NCBI GenBank assembly: GCA_013115145.1
Contig: JAAPAO010000369.1
Coordinates: 1 to 35,624, forward strand
Origin: Perkinsus chesapeaki
Taxonomy: Eukaryota > Perkinsozoa > Perkinsida > Perkinsidae
Reading direction: 5' to 3'
DNA: 35,624 nucleotides
Under the pieces are notes generated by a model, which saw only the letters and a program-made list of their open reading frames with translations, was not told the DNA's origin and did not search any database. Position numbers and translations under genes: made by a program. Below, one piece after another: positions 11,007-23,878 of this stretch. Each line of letters begins with the position of its first letter. Position 1 is the first letter of the stretch.

Positions 11007-12485
11007 ATGTCTAGTGCTCAACAGGTGAGGCACACCGAAGGACACCCCTATGTGTTATCTCCATATGCTCAGGTACCCAACGTCACTCTCAACAACGGTA
11101 TGAAAATGCCTATCATTGGTCTGGGTACCTTTCTCACTCCTGATGACGTTGCTCCCAATGCTGTCGTTGCCGGTATAAAGGCGGGGTATCGTTACATCGA
11201 TACTGCATTTATGTAAGTCTACCCGTCACTATGGATAGCGTCATTTAGTCTTTTGCGCATATCACGGCTGTTAGTTACGAGAATCATCGTGGCGTGGGCG
11301 AGGGTATAAACCAAGCGATCAAGGAAGGCCTCGTCACTCGTGACGAGTTGTTCATCACGACGAAGCTCTGGATGGTGTTCTACCGCCCGGATCTCGTAAG
11401 ATCCGCGGTTAAGGATTTCTTGAAGGAGCTCAACTTGGATTACGTGGACCAGATCCTGATGCACTGGCCTTGCCCTCTTGAATTGCATGATCCTGCTAAA
11501 GAGTAAGTTTACCTACTGCTGGGTGGCTAGCTCGGTGATGTGTTACGTCAGTCCGAACTGGAAATGGCCAAAGAACGCTAAGGGAGAGTTCGATGCCATG
11601 ACTGGTGTTAAACTGAGCGACACATGGAGAGAGCTCGAAAAATGTGTTGATGAAGGCCTGGTAAGGTTCTGGTTGACATCACGAACCCGCAGACTCTCCC
11701 GAGTATATGTATCGGATACTTGTGGTGCTCGCAGGTCCGCTCCATCGGTGTGAGCAACTTTGATACCAATGAGATTGATGAGATTCTATCAATGTGTCGC
11801 ATCAAGCCTGCGGTTGATCAGATTGAGGTATGCCATCTACTCTTATACAGTACGTATTCAACAAACCTTCAACAGGTTCATCCTTACTTCCCTCAATGGC
11901 GTATGTTGGATTATTGCAAGAAGCATGATATCCACGTCGTAGCCTATGCTCCTCTAGGAAGCCCGGCCAACCAGTAAGAGCTTCCTCATCCAACGGTCGT
12001 TAATTAACGTTTCTTCGCAGGCCAGATGACGGATCGAAGAAGTATAACATTTTAGAGCACCCGACCATTACAGCTATCGCTAAGGCCCACAAGAAGTCTC
12101 CTGCTCAGGTAAGCCCCTAGAGATTTCCGACAAAAACTGTCCTTTTCGGCGCCAATCGCTGCCCTATAGCTGTTTGTCTGTAGGTATGCATACGGTGGAA
12201 TATTCAGCGAGGCCTAACAGTGATACCGAAGAGCACGAAGCCAGAACGTGTCATTGAAAACTTCCAGGTGTTCGATTTCGAACACCCTGCTGAGGAGATG
12301 GTGAGTGGTTCAGCTTTGGACCAGACCCTCTCTATTAGAGTGTAATGCCTGTACTTCAGGAACGCATCAATGCTATAGGCAAAGACCCAAAGAACCGTCA
12401 TCGCACATTCGACTGTGCCTTCCGCCCTAACGGGGAACGAGCGTTCGATCACGTGAAGGCTGTTGAGAGTTCCTACACGTTCTAG
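11007..12485 (+). CDS. Aldo-keto reductase C
   Basis: NAD(P)H-dependent aldo-keto reductase, cytosolic type. Nine exons: 11007-11024, 11073-11212, 11275-11502, 11552-11660, 11735-11827, 11876-11973, 12021-12108, 12184-12300 and 12360-12485. They join in phase to 338 residues. The tetrad is present: Asp in YIDTAF, Tyr in IYEN (the usual Gly after Tyr is Glu here), Lys in TKLW, His in MHWP. The cofactor loop [11 protein letters not shown] is typical. It ends -SSYTF like AKR B. The block 11735-11973, intron included, is almost identical to AKR B, while flanking exons are much more diverged. The first exon is only 18 nt, as in AKR B. Substrate unknown. Confidence 0.92.
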
Positions 12486-13399
12486 AACTTTGAGACTATT
12501 CTTAAGTCTTTATTTGCAGTGAGTTCCACTTACGACTAACAAAAGGATTTCCCCTTTTATCGGATGTTGTGTAGTATCTCAATATGAAGGCCCAAGTGGG
12601 CTAGTGCGAGCTATTTCTCGGCCTGAGAATCTCAAGCCAAGTGGTAATCCTGCGTCTGCCCGAGACTCACCATCCTGCAATTGTGAAGCAATCCGAACAA
12701 GCTAGAAAGGCTGTATCGATCGAGGGGGATGCAAGTCTACGAGTCGATTGGCCTAGGTTCGAGAACTGCTGAAGTGTCTATCGTCAATCGGCGTATATGG
12801 GGAACTATCCCACTTCTGCCTTAGGGATTCCTCCCGTTAGTTCGTGGTGATGAGCGCAAAGACCAGCGATATACTTCTTGTTTTTTCTGGCCAATATCCT
12901 ATCGAAGCTGCTATACACAGGCAATTTAACATTCTCATCACCACGTAGTTCCCTGTTTACTTGAACGGTGGAAGTAGCACTGTGAGGATATCACCATGAG
13001 TTATAACAATAACTCACACTATAACTGTTATAGTGTGTTGTTACCGCCTCCTTGTGGCAGCACACAACCATTGGCTGTGCGTCGGTTTTTTTATTCTATG
13101 TTCCTTGTTTCCTTGTTTTTGTACTTCCTTGTTCCTCTACGTTGTTGGTGTACCCTGGACCGTCAGAGTCCCCAGTTTCTCCTTATGTACCTGAGTCTCT
13201 TCGTATCATCATTTATTACATAATTTCACAGTCAGCCAACTGAGGTAGATACAGCAATCGTTTTTCGCCATCCCGCAGAATCTCGCACGCGTGCAAGATC
13301 CTGTACGTGTGCGCAACCTACCTCCATACAGTGACCCGCGTTCTTAATGGTTACCCGAGTTCTTCTGCCTAGTTTTCTGCTTTCAAATCCGTCATTCGA
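12486..13399. other. Intergenic between AKR C and AKR D
   Basis: About 910 bases without a supported exon. It contains an inverted repeat of 12 bases, CGTGGTGATGAG (12843-12854) and CTCATCACCACG (12934-12945), and a pair of adjacent hairpins listed separately. Confidence 0.55.
12998..13036. repeat. Two adjacent perfect hairpins
   Basis: GAGTTAT-aaca-ATAACTC (12998-13015) is followed directly by ACACTATAAC-t-GTTATAGTGT (13016-13036). Arms of 7 and 10 bases are perfect. The pair lies about 370 bases upstream of AKR D; function unknown. Confidence 0.8.
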
Positions 13400-14918
13400 A
13401 TGAGCAGTGAGCCTAGAGCTCCAACCATAACTCTTAATAACGGCGTGAAGATGCCGGTGGTCGGACTAGGCACGTTCCTTGCCGAGGACGAATTGGTCTC
13501 CGCCGCCGTGTATGCCGCTATCAAAGCTGGCTATCGCCATATCGATACGGCCTACTTGTAAGTCTTACCGAGCTCGGCAACTCACCGCCCCCTAGGTCTC
13601 TCACGGAAATGGGGATCAACATATTGGACGTGTCAGTTACGGAAACCACCACGGCGTTGGCAAGGGCATCGCTGATTCTATCAAGGAGGGTCTGATCAGT
13701 CGAGAGGAGCTCTTCGTTACGACGAAGCTGTGGATGGCTCAATACAGGCCAGACGTCGTTGTACCCTCAGTGGTGGAGATGCTGCAAGAACTTGGTCTCA
13801 CCTATGTTGACCAAATCCTCATGCATTGGCCGATCGTTTATGAACGTCATGACCCAGCAAGCGAGTAGAGCACTGAATGCGTATCGATGCTGAGGTCTTA
13901 GCAATCTCAGTCCGGACTGGAAGACTCCCAAGGATGCCAATGGTCATTATCTCATTGATACAACAACAAAGCTAAGCGACACGTGGAGAGAGCTCGAGAA
14001 ATGCGTGGATAGCGGCAAGGTTGGTCTCCTTTACTACTGTATAACCCATACCACTCCTTTCACAAATGTCGACTGAAGTGTCGGTCAGTGATTTTCGCAG
14101 AGTGGTTGTCCCTTCAGGCCCGCTCGATTGGAGTTAGTAACTTCAAGGTCGAGGATTTAGAGGAGATTCTCTCTAACGGTCGTATCAAGCCAGTTGTCAA
14201 CCAGATTGAGGCAAGCCGGTCGTCACTGTCCGAAAGTCGAGCCCCTTCATATAGGTTCATCCCTACTTACCACAAGAGAAAATGTTCAGGTTCTTGAAGT
14301 CGAAGGGTATCGATATGGTTGCCCACTCCCCTCTGGGCAATCCGAGCTTCTCGTGAGATTCTCTTAAACATTGTTGCCGGTGATGCTTGGTCTTCTTTAG
14401 GCCACTGGATGGAAGCCCCAAGCATAACGTGCTCGTTCATCCTGATATCGTCGCGATTGCTGCAGCTCACAACAAGACCCCCGCCAATGTAGGCCGACTA
14501 GCGCCCAGAATCGCGCGCGTGGCGAGGTTTGAAGCTCTTTCGAAGAACCTTTGCCGACTACAATAACAGTTCTCAAAGCTGAATTTCCAAACGCAGACTC
14601 CTAGTGAAAAGATTATCAAAGTAATTGATAGGATGCTACTTCAGGTGTGCATCCGTTGGGGCATTCAGCGCGGCTATGTGGTCCTGCCTAAAAGCATCAA
14701 ACCAGAACGCGTAGTAGAAAACTTCAAGGTCTTCGATTTCCAGCTCACTGCTGATGAGATGGTGAGCAACCAACACGCGCAGTGTCCTGGAATAGACTCA
14801 GCTGTCTCAGGGACGTATCAGTGCTATTGGTCGCGATGCTAAGAACTGTCATCGCACCTTTAACCCGGCCATGAAGGCGGACGGCAGTGGGATGTTTGAT
14901 GGGGTTGATGGAAACTAG
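13400..14918 (+). CDS. Aldo-keto reductase D
   Basis: NAD(P)H-dependent aldo-keto reductase. Eight exons: 13400-13557, 13637-13864, 13911-14019, 14118-14210, 14255-14352, 14401-14488, 14645-14761 and 14811-14918. They join in phase to 332 residues. There is no leader exon: the N-terminus is continuous with the barrel, so the first intron of copies A, B, C and E is absent. The tetrad is intact: Asp in HIDTAY, Tyr in FYGN, Lys in TKLW, His in MHWP. The cofactor loop reads [11 protein letters not shown]. The intron 14211-14254 begins GC rather than GT, at a position where every paralogue has GT. The tail (-GVDGN) has no sorting motif. Substrate unknown. Confidence 0.9.
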
Positions 14919-15066
14919 CTTTCCCAGAACCTACTTGTTTCACTATATTACCACAAGTCTGTGTAACTCTTTCCGAGTTTGATTTTTCATTCGACTTTGT
15001 CGAGTTGTTAAATTTCTCTCACCCCGGTTGAACCCAGTTCCTTGATTGCGTCTATCCTTTGCTGTG

Positions 15067-16971
<1,905 letters not shown>

Positions 16972-17955
16972 GTCTATTTTTCGACAACCAAGTAGTCTTA
17001 ACCATCTCATCCGAGTCAACACGTTGCGGTTGTTGTCTTTCGTAGAAATGAGGCGCGAGCCTGCTAGAAGCGAGTGTTAAGGAGTTTTTCAAGCCAGTCT
17101 AGACTCGCGTTACATTGTAGAGGCGAACTCGAGCAGTGTTATCGATAATATAGTGACAACGTGGACGGCGTTGGAGTGGGGAGCGGGGTGATGAGGCTAA
17201 GCCGGAGTAACCCGTCCGCCGGCTGACTGCTAGGATGTACGGGAAACAGCCAGCACATAGCGGTAGGGGGGAGGCAGTAAAGACTCGAGGATATGGTGAA
17301 CGAACATGTTTGTGTTTGTTTGTATCCTCGCTACTGCTACAGCCTATTGTGGCATACCACGTTCGCTTTGCAAAGGAAAACTCGAAGGCAAAAGCTGTTT
17401 TCGACTTGTTGTACCAGCGAACGACATGCGCTACTTCTTTAGCACTCGAACCAGAACTCGCTGTAACTCATAAAACGTATGAAATGTGGCGTTGTGTTTC
17501 ACGCCATCACTATTCTAGCCATCGCGAAGCGGATTCGCGATGGCTTGTGTCATTGTCGATGACATGGATAATGCATGACCATTTATTGCCCTTCAAATAT
17601 TGTGCTATTCAACTTCAAACTCGGAATGCACTTACATATGAGAAGCTTATATGATAGTGATGGAAAGCCGTCGATTTTCTCGAGGCATTGAAGTACAGAA
17701 GCAGGGTGTACAGCGAGCAATGAAAGCACAGCTTTTTGCTACCACTCTCTGAGTAACACACCGCAAGATGACGAAAAACTAAGACTAAGAAGCTGAGTGG
17801 CGATGATCGTAAGGCATGTCGAGTATAGCTTACCGCAAGAATGGTTGGGAAGCGGTATGTATCTACTTGATGTTTAAGAACTTCTTGACTCTCGCCCTCA
17901 TCTTGGTTCTCGCCTCCCTAAGTGACGCTATCCTGGTCTACCACGAAACTCCACA
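16972..17955. other. Intergenic between AKR E and the S28 peptidase
   Basis: About 980 bases where + strand and - strand genes converge. A 139-codon open frame at 17235-17654 (+) has no recognisable motif and overlaps a perfect hairpin, so I do not call it a gene. Confidence 0.5.
17518..17544. repeat. Perfect 11-bp hairpin
   Basis: GCCATCGCGAA (17518-17528), loop gcgga, then TTCGCGATGGC (17534-17544). It lies between the convergent 3' ends of AKR E and the S28 peptidase gene. It could serve as an RNA 3'-end structure; role unproven. Confidence 0.85.
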
Positions 17956-19857
17956 CTAGCACCTGGCATGCCTGTCCTTTTTGGCAGCTTCTGCCGATGT
18001 CCAATAGCAGTGGGAGTTTAGAGGCACCTAAAACGCAAGTAACGTTGTCAATACCTTAAACGCACCTCGATACTGGGAAGGTCGGGATCAGATTCACCTC
18101 GTAAGACACCATACTGTTTCCATGGATCAATTTCTCCAACGACCGAAAGAATCTTGGTAGCTCCATGTAGGCTCCTTCCACCCCACTTCACGTTGAGTCG
18201 TCTGTTGTGTGCAGTGAGCTGATTGGGAGCAGAACGACACGAGCGGAACAAAGCGGGCCCTACCTCAGCTGTGTCAATTCCGTAAGCTAAATCACAACCA
18301 TACTTGAAGAGTATCGCATCGTTCCCCGGCACTTGAGGCGGCCACATACAGTTGTCACTTTTGCAAGCAGGTATGATACCAAGTTCGCTACATTTCTGAA
18401 AGTTCCACATTTTGACATCGTCAAGGTTCTTCGGATCACTAAACCTACGGAACGTTACACTGTTAGACTTTCTCACAAACACGAATAACTACCTCTTCGA
18501 TCTCGCAGCAAAATCTATATCGTGAGGACCTGCACCTGACGTGGCCTTGAAAATCTGGACGAGACGCTCGTATGGGGTACTGAAGAGAAGGCTGGCCGGA
18601 AGTGGCTCACCCGATGTACCATTACGATCTTTCTCTCTTGGTAAACTTTGCGCAAATCCCTTTGATGTTGCAGTAACGTCCGGTACAGTAAGGATCATTA
18701 CGGGCGTCATCGAACTCGAGTAGACCATCACGGATCCTAATCTTGCAATAAACGGTAACTGGCTGACTCGACCCTTACCAGAAGATTCGATTCCATCTGT
18801 CTTCTAAAGATTTCGGCTTCAGGGAAAACTCCCTTTCGAGCTGTCGCCGGCTCCCAGGATTTCTCAGAAGCTCCCCGACCTTTGCATGAGCCTCTTTGAT
18901 CTAAGACGTAAGTATTCCCGAAGATATAAGTTACTCAAGGATCCTTACTTTATCACGACATTCCTTGCTACCGCCAAGGCGCTGATCGCCGAAGAAGGAG
19001 TAGACTGCGTCGTAATACCTAAATCAAGAAATACTCCTTAAATGCATATACTAAAAGCGAGGCTTACCCGGGGGCCGTGACCGGAAAGTCAAAAACAGGG
19101 CAGTTTGCAACTGCAGCTTCAAACTTGTCAGGGTGGGCCTGCCGAGTCCAACCGGCAAGGGCCTGACTAGGAATGCTCCTCGGGTACGTAAAGGATACGG
19201 AAGGTAATACACCGCCGTAGCTCGAGCCGAACAGGACGACTTTAGTGCTGTCCACAGGGAGGCTCAATGATTTCAGGATCCAATCTCGTATCTGAGCGAC
19301 GTCCTCTACAGCCTGTTCGGTTGTGAGTAAAGTCTTCAGCGTATCAGAAGGGTTTGTGCGTGTGGGGAACGACTGACCGTAGAAACTAAGAAAGCGTTGG
19401 TGTTGGATAAGAGCTGGTTGAGCCACTCCGCCTACCGATGCTCGACGGCAGCAACATAAGCGCCAAGGTCCTTAGCGAGCTCTATCATATCGTCGTTGAA
19501 AGGAGACGGAGATTTTACAGTTTCCAAAGGCAGAGGATCCTCATTGCCGACATAAAGGAGGAGAATCTACAGAGAACGTGAAGTCAGAGAAGCTCGTTCA
19601 CTGAAGGTACCGGTGGTGATGTCGATCTTTTAGCGAACTGATCGTTCGTGGCATAAGTTTGTATGAAAGTCGGTGGCACACCAGACCCTGTAAGGGGAGA
19701 TATCGACCTCATGAGTTAGCAACTTACGAGGGGCCCCTGTATGGTTGGTTTTCTTCTGAATGTAGGTCTTAAACCCCGCTGCTGATTCAGCACGTTTCCA
19801 TAGAGTCAAGAATACCGAGATGACATTCAGATAGGACGAAAACATCAATGGGTGCAT
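17956..19857 (-). CDS. Serine carboxypeptidase, family S28 (Pro-X carboxypeptidase/DPP7-like)
   Basis: Secreted or lysosomal serine peptidase of the S28 family, which removes residues next to proline. Eleven exons on the - strand, 5' to 3': 19857-19728, 19687-19611, 19566-19436, 19385-19211, 19162-19068, 19018-18949, 18900-18779, 18736-18626, 18579-18493, 18444-18066 and 18027-17956. All junctions are in phase; 482 residues, the usual family length. Seen in order: a hydrophobic N-terminal leader; YATNDQF; LLLYVGNEDP (the oxyanion-side GNE/GGE motif); EHRFYGQSFP; the nucleophile Ser in FGSSYGG, split from ALAGWTRQAHP by an intron; the Asp in VVGEIDPW; and the His in LNSHCYW in the last exon. 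The complete triad suggests an active enzyme. Introns are 38-64 nt. Confidence 0.92.
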
Positions 19858-21321
19858 TCTTTCTGAAGTTAGTAAAAATAACTTCCACGAAATTATGTTG
19901 ATGAAATCTTATTGAAGTCTCTGTGACAATATTCCATCCGAGACTTGGTCAAAGTGGATGGGCTTCTGGTTTGACACTTCTCAAACACAAGTGAGGAAAT
20001 GCCAGGATCGTGAAACCCTTTTGCCAAGCTAGGACCCGGCGCTCGAATATCTAGCAAAAGTTCATTACGCCTTGCTAGATCAACGCCGCTTTGGGATACT
20101 CTCCGCGCCAAGTGATTAGGAATGGGCGCGCTCCACTAGCGTGAGTACGTACACGTGCCAAGATGAGAGCCCCAATCGGGTACTCGACTTTGCTATGTGC
20201 TCTATTACAGGACCAGTCCCAATGACGATATGAGCGATGGCTAACCAGCGGAAGTTATCCATGAGCTCTTTTAAACGAGTAGCTACGACCCTCACTACGG
20301 GTACACAATAAATAACGTTAGGCGTCGAAGTTTGTTAGCTCGCGACGCGCAAACTCTGCAAAACGTGCACAACTCAAGTTCGCCAGTGGTGACGTTGAGC
20401 CACCGGGAGAATTGCCAATTGTCTCTCAGTCACTATGTTGTAGGGTTTTGTTGGGCTGAGCCGAGTTTTCCTGCTATGAGCATGATCGAAGGATCTTTGG
20501 TCCCTGGATAACTCAGGGGATAACGACTAATGCGAACTAGGATATCGAGTACAACGTATACAATATAATGGATTATTTGCTCTCTGTGGTGTACGTACCG
20601 ATTGATGGCACGCCTGCGCAAATATCACTGCTCGGTAGGTTTTGTTCCCCTAGAGTACAAAACAATCCTTGTCAACTAGTGGTTGCTAAGACCAATAGTT
20701 TCTGAAGGCGACTCTCTGTTGTTGATCCCCCGACCCAGAAGCCCTGAGCAACGGGGAACTCACACTCCTGGATCATCCAGGAGTGCATCCAGGCTGGATG
20801 CAGTTCTTCACCGTTGGCATATGATCCGCCTAGGATCATCGAAAAGTCGTTCACCGAATGATGTTCGTTGGACGATTGGATTACATTGAACTTCAATGAT
20901 TGAAGCACCGTCCTCGATCAGGCCCCTCCTGATTTGAAACGAACACATATTCAATGACAAATTATCATTGATAGACAATGTAAGTACTAAGTTTAAACAA
21001 TAGATTTGTGAATCTTCGCGTCTGCCATCACATCCATCAATGTAGCACAAATACCGTATCATTTCTCGTGCAGTGTGCCTGGAACAATTCGTACTAGTGC
21101 GCGGGTAACACTCCCTCAACCTCGGGAGATTCCACTGCCGCTGCATTCGCTAGCGTATTAGTATTCCAGGGAATCTGGACTGAGCATCTTAAGAAGTGAC
21201 GGCGTTATCACGTCTCGATAGGAACGGTGGTATTATTTCTCATTGACTTTGATGATGCGATACTCAACTACAACTGGTTCAAGGCACAACATATTGGTGA
21301 ATGTGGTTTGTGACATGATCG
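19858..21321. other. Intergenic between the IQ-repeat gene and the S28 gene
   Basis: About 1.46 kb without a supported exon on either strand. It contains a dense palindrome cluster (20763-20971, listed separately) and must include the promoter of the S28 gene near 19860-20100. Confidence 0.5.
20763..20971. repeat. Cluster of overlapping perfect palindromes
   Basis: At least six perfect inverted repeats within 210 bases: CACTCCTGGAT-c-ATCCAGGAGTG (20763-20785), GCATCCAG-g-CTGGATGC (20785-20801), ATGATCC-gccta-GGATCAT (20821-20839), CATTGAA-c-TTCAATG (20884-20898), CTTCAAT-g-ATTGAAG (20891-20905) and TCAATGA-n7-TCATTGA (20951-20971). Neighbouring palindromes share arms, so alternative folds compete. 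No coding explanation is seen. Confidence 0.8.
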
Positions 21322-23757
21322 TCAATCACGGCTTAAATCAACAGCAGACTCTCGTCTGAAAAGAAGTCAACATCATTCTCGTCGGCCACTCACAAGAATT
21401 CCAACCTGCGAGCCATCTCATCTGATGCATACTGCTTTATCATATCCAACCAAGAAGCAGATGTATCTGGCATCAACGAGTAGCCAAAAACTCTTCCACA
21501 ATCAAACGATGTAAATAGTTTATATTGTGCCTATAATTGCTGCAACCATTTTCCAGCTACGTTTGTCTGTGCAACCGCCGCAAGCCTCGCAAGTAGCAAA
21601 AACGCTCGTCGACATCATCGCTACTTTCGTGCCCTTTTTTGGGTCTAATAGCTCTCCACCAACGTTCGATGGCTCGGGTAGCCAGCTTCATCCGATCAAT
21701 CCTGCAATGTGCGATTAATAACATTGTTCTAAATAACCCTTAAGAGCATCTCACGTGATCGTTTCCGCCTCGAAACGTTTAACTTTAATGATGACGCGAG
21801 TGAACGGGGTGGTCCTCGGATCCAAACCATTTAGCAGCACGCCATCGCGCGTTAGACCATGCTCGTTAAGAGGATACCGAAGCTGAGAGCAGACAGGCAG
21901 AGTAAAAGCCAACAGGCTGACATCGGTACTGAGTACTTTAACCGTATCAGCCCCTTCGGTTCGCGAAACCATAGTGTAGTTGGCCCAAGCCGACCTGGGA
22001 TGGGAAGGTGGAAGGCATCTCGCAGCACACTCGGCACTGCGCTGTTTGAAACACTCCACTTCGAGCTCTCTCAGTCGCCGACGGCACAGAGCGGTACGAA
22101 TACTAAACGGGGATATATCAGCTGAGTTGACCGTTCCAACAACGAAGAGAAGAAGCGGTAGGCAGAACGGCAACTCGAAAAGTATCGGATTCGCTCACCT
22201 GGTTTGCAGCACAACGGTTGCCTTCTCCCGACCTTCCTTACCCTTCCATGCGACCTTTCTCCCAAGCCAAAACAACTGTATCGTCTTTATCGCGATTTTC
22301 CTCTTCAACTGTCGCCGTTTAACAAACCTTCTCCAAGTTCGTTGCACCTTCATCACCATCATTCTCTCCCACAGAAATCGTCGTCTCTGCCTGTTCCCCT
22401 TGTACATAGCTTGAACGAACGTCAGAGCGTTGATAACCCGCCCCTCGAGGAGTATCGCTTCCTTCAACTCGAACACCTCTCGCCTCGCCACGCAACCCCT
22501 CCACCGCGCTTGCAGCCTCAGAATCAGTTCCCGATGCTTCATGCTTTCCCGTCGAGCTAAGGTACCCCGACGAACACTCTGCACCACTAAAGTGGCCTTC
22601 TCGAGCCTCCTCCTCTGCTGCCACCGCCTGACGGCTCTCTGTATCCGGACAGCCATTTCTCTTTCAAGCTGTCGACGCGCCACAAAAGATTTCCACGCAC
22701 GCTGCACTTTAATAACCATCATTTTTTCAGTGAGGAACTTTCGTCGTTGTTGGTTACCCTTACAAAGGGCCTGCAGGAACGCCGTCGCCTGCAACATCCT
22801 GCTTTCCCGGGCTGCTGCCTCCCTTATATCATTCACTCTCATTCGAGCCACTGTCGCCCTCCGACGAGCCTGCAGCTGTACAATCACGTCCAACTGCTTC
22901 GCTCTCTCCCTCCTTGCTCGATTCCCTCGCCACGCGCTCTGTATAGCCACAGCCGATTCCTTCCTAGCCTCTTTCACCGTCTGCCGTCGCTTTAGGGCTC
23001 GCCAGTAGAGCTGAATGCTCTCTGCGCAGATGCGTTGTTTCAGCTTTCTACGCCTGACAAATTGCCGCCACACCCGGGCAACCTTCACCGCGAGTATCTC
23101 CCTCACCAGAGTTTGCCGTCTATGAGACTTCCTCCTGTACGCAGCTTGAATGAACGTCACTGCGGTAAGTTCAGCCTGCCGCTCGGCAATTTCCCGGCGG
23201 AGCGACGCAACTTTCCGTCTAGCAATGCGTCCTCGCCAGTGAGCCTGTACCCGACGGATGAGCCGACTGTGTGTCGCCAACTCTCGACGATAAACCGTTT
23301 CCTTTCGAGCCAACCTTCCCCTCCAAAACGACTGCAACTTCACTGCCGCTGCATTCTTCCTCTTCACCTCCACAAATTTTCTATACACCCGCCGAGATGG
23401 TATTGATTTCCACCATGAACTGATGCGAGTCGCCGCTCGATTCCGAAGCGGCCCTTTCACGCGTTGGTTGTGTTCAAGCCAATACTTCTCGATAAACCTA
23501 ACTGCCGCGACGCTTGCCACGAGCCGGTCTAAATCTGCCTTCAACTGAGAGAGCTCCAAGAGCTTCTCGTGAGCCATCACAAGACCCGCTTTATAGTCCT
23601 GCTCCGATCCCTGATCCCCCCATAAAAAGTACTTGGTATCATAAACCATATAAAACCTGACCGGCACTCTACAGCTGATTAACTAAGTCAACTCCAGGGC
23701 TGATGGAAGGCACAACTGAACCAGAAGCACCGATTGCAGCATGCGAAGTAACACCAT
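21322..23757 (-). CDS. IQ-motif repeat protein (calmodulin-binding array)
   Basis: Protein made almost wholly of IQ motifs, the calmodulin or myosin-light-chain binding helix seen in myosin necks and ASPM. Exons, 5' to 3': 23757-23693 (less sure), 23656-22199, 22102-21755, 21701-21561, 21492-21394 and 21355-21322. They join in phase to 714 residues; starting instead at ATG 23649 gives 690. The large exon holds about 15 IQ-like units such as AAVKLQSFWRGRLARK and VQAHWRGRIARR. They form a super-repeat of about 120 residues, seen three times (LQ-A-x-x-R motifs 125 and 120 residues apart). The C-terminal 200 residues have few IQ units and no known domain. The optional first exon adds a hydrophobic signal-like leader, which would be odd for a calmodulin binder; its donor (GTTGAC) is weak. 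Confidence 0.8.
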
Positions 23758-23878
23758 GTGAAACGGACAGCAACACCACCTGAAGTGATGTAGTAACAGC
23801 TAGACTTTAACTAAGATGATACACTCCCAATAGTATCTGCCAAACACCAACAATGCCTTCCCGCTGACCGTCGGCCAC

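Noticed and set aside
12843-12945. 12-base inverted repeat as ends of a mobile element
   Set aside because: No flanking target-site duplication and no second copy noticed; only about 80 bases lie between the arms.
17235-17654. 139-codon + strand open frame
   Set aside because: No motif, no phased partner exon, and it contains a perfect hairpin.
21751-22173. Separate secreted protein with a signal peptide on the - strand
   Set aside because: The apparent leader starts with TTG, not ATG, and falls in a 96-nt intron. The downstream part joins in phase as the C-terminus of the IQ-repeat protein.
22430-23008. 192-codon + strand frame
   Set aside because: It is the antisense shadow of the Arg/Gln-rich IQ-repeat exon.
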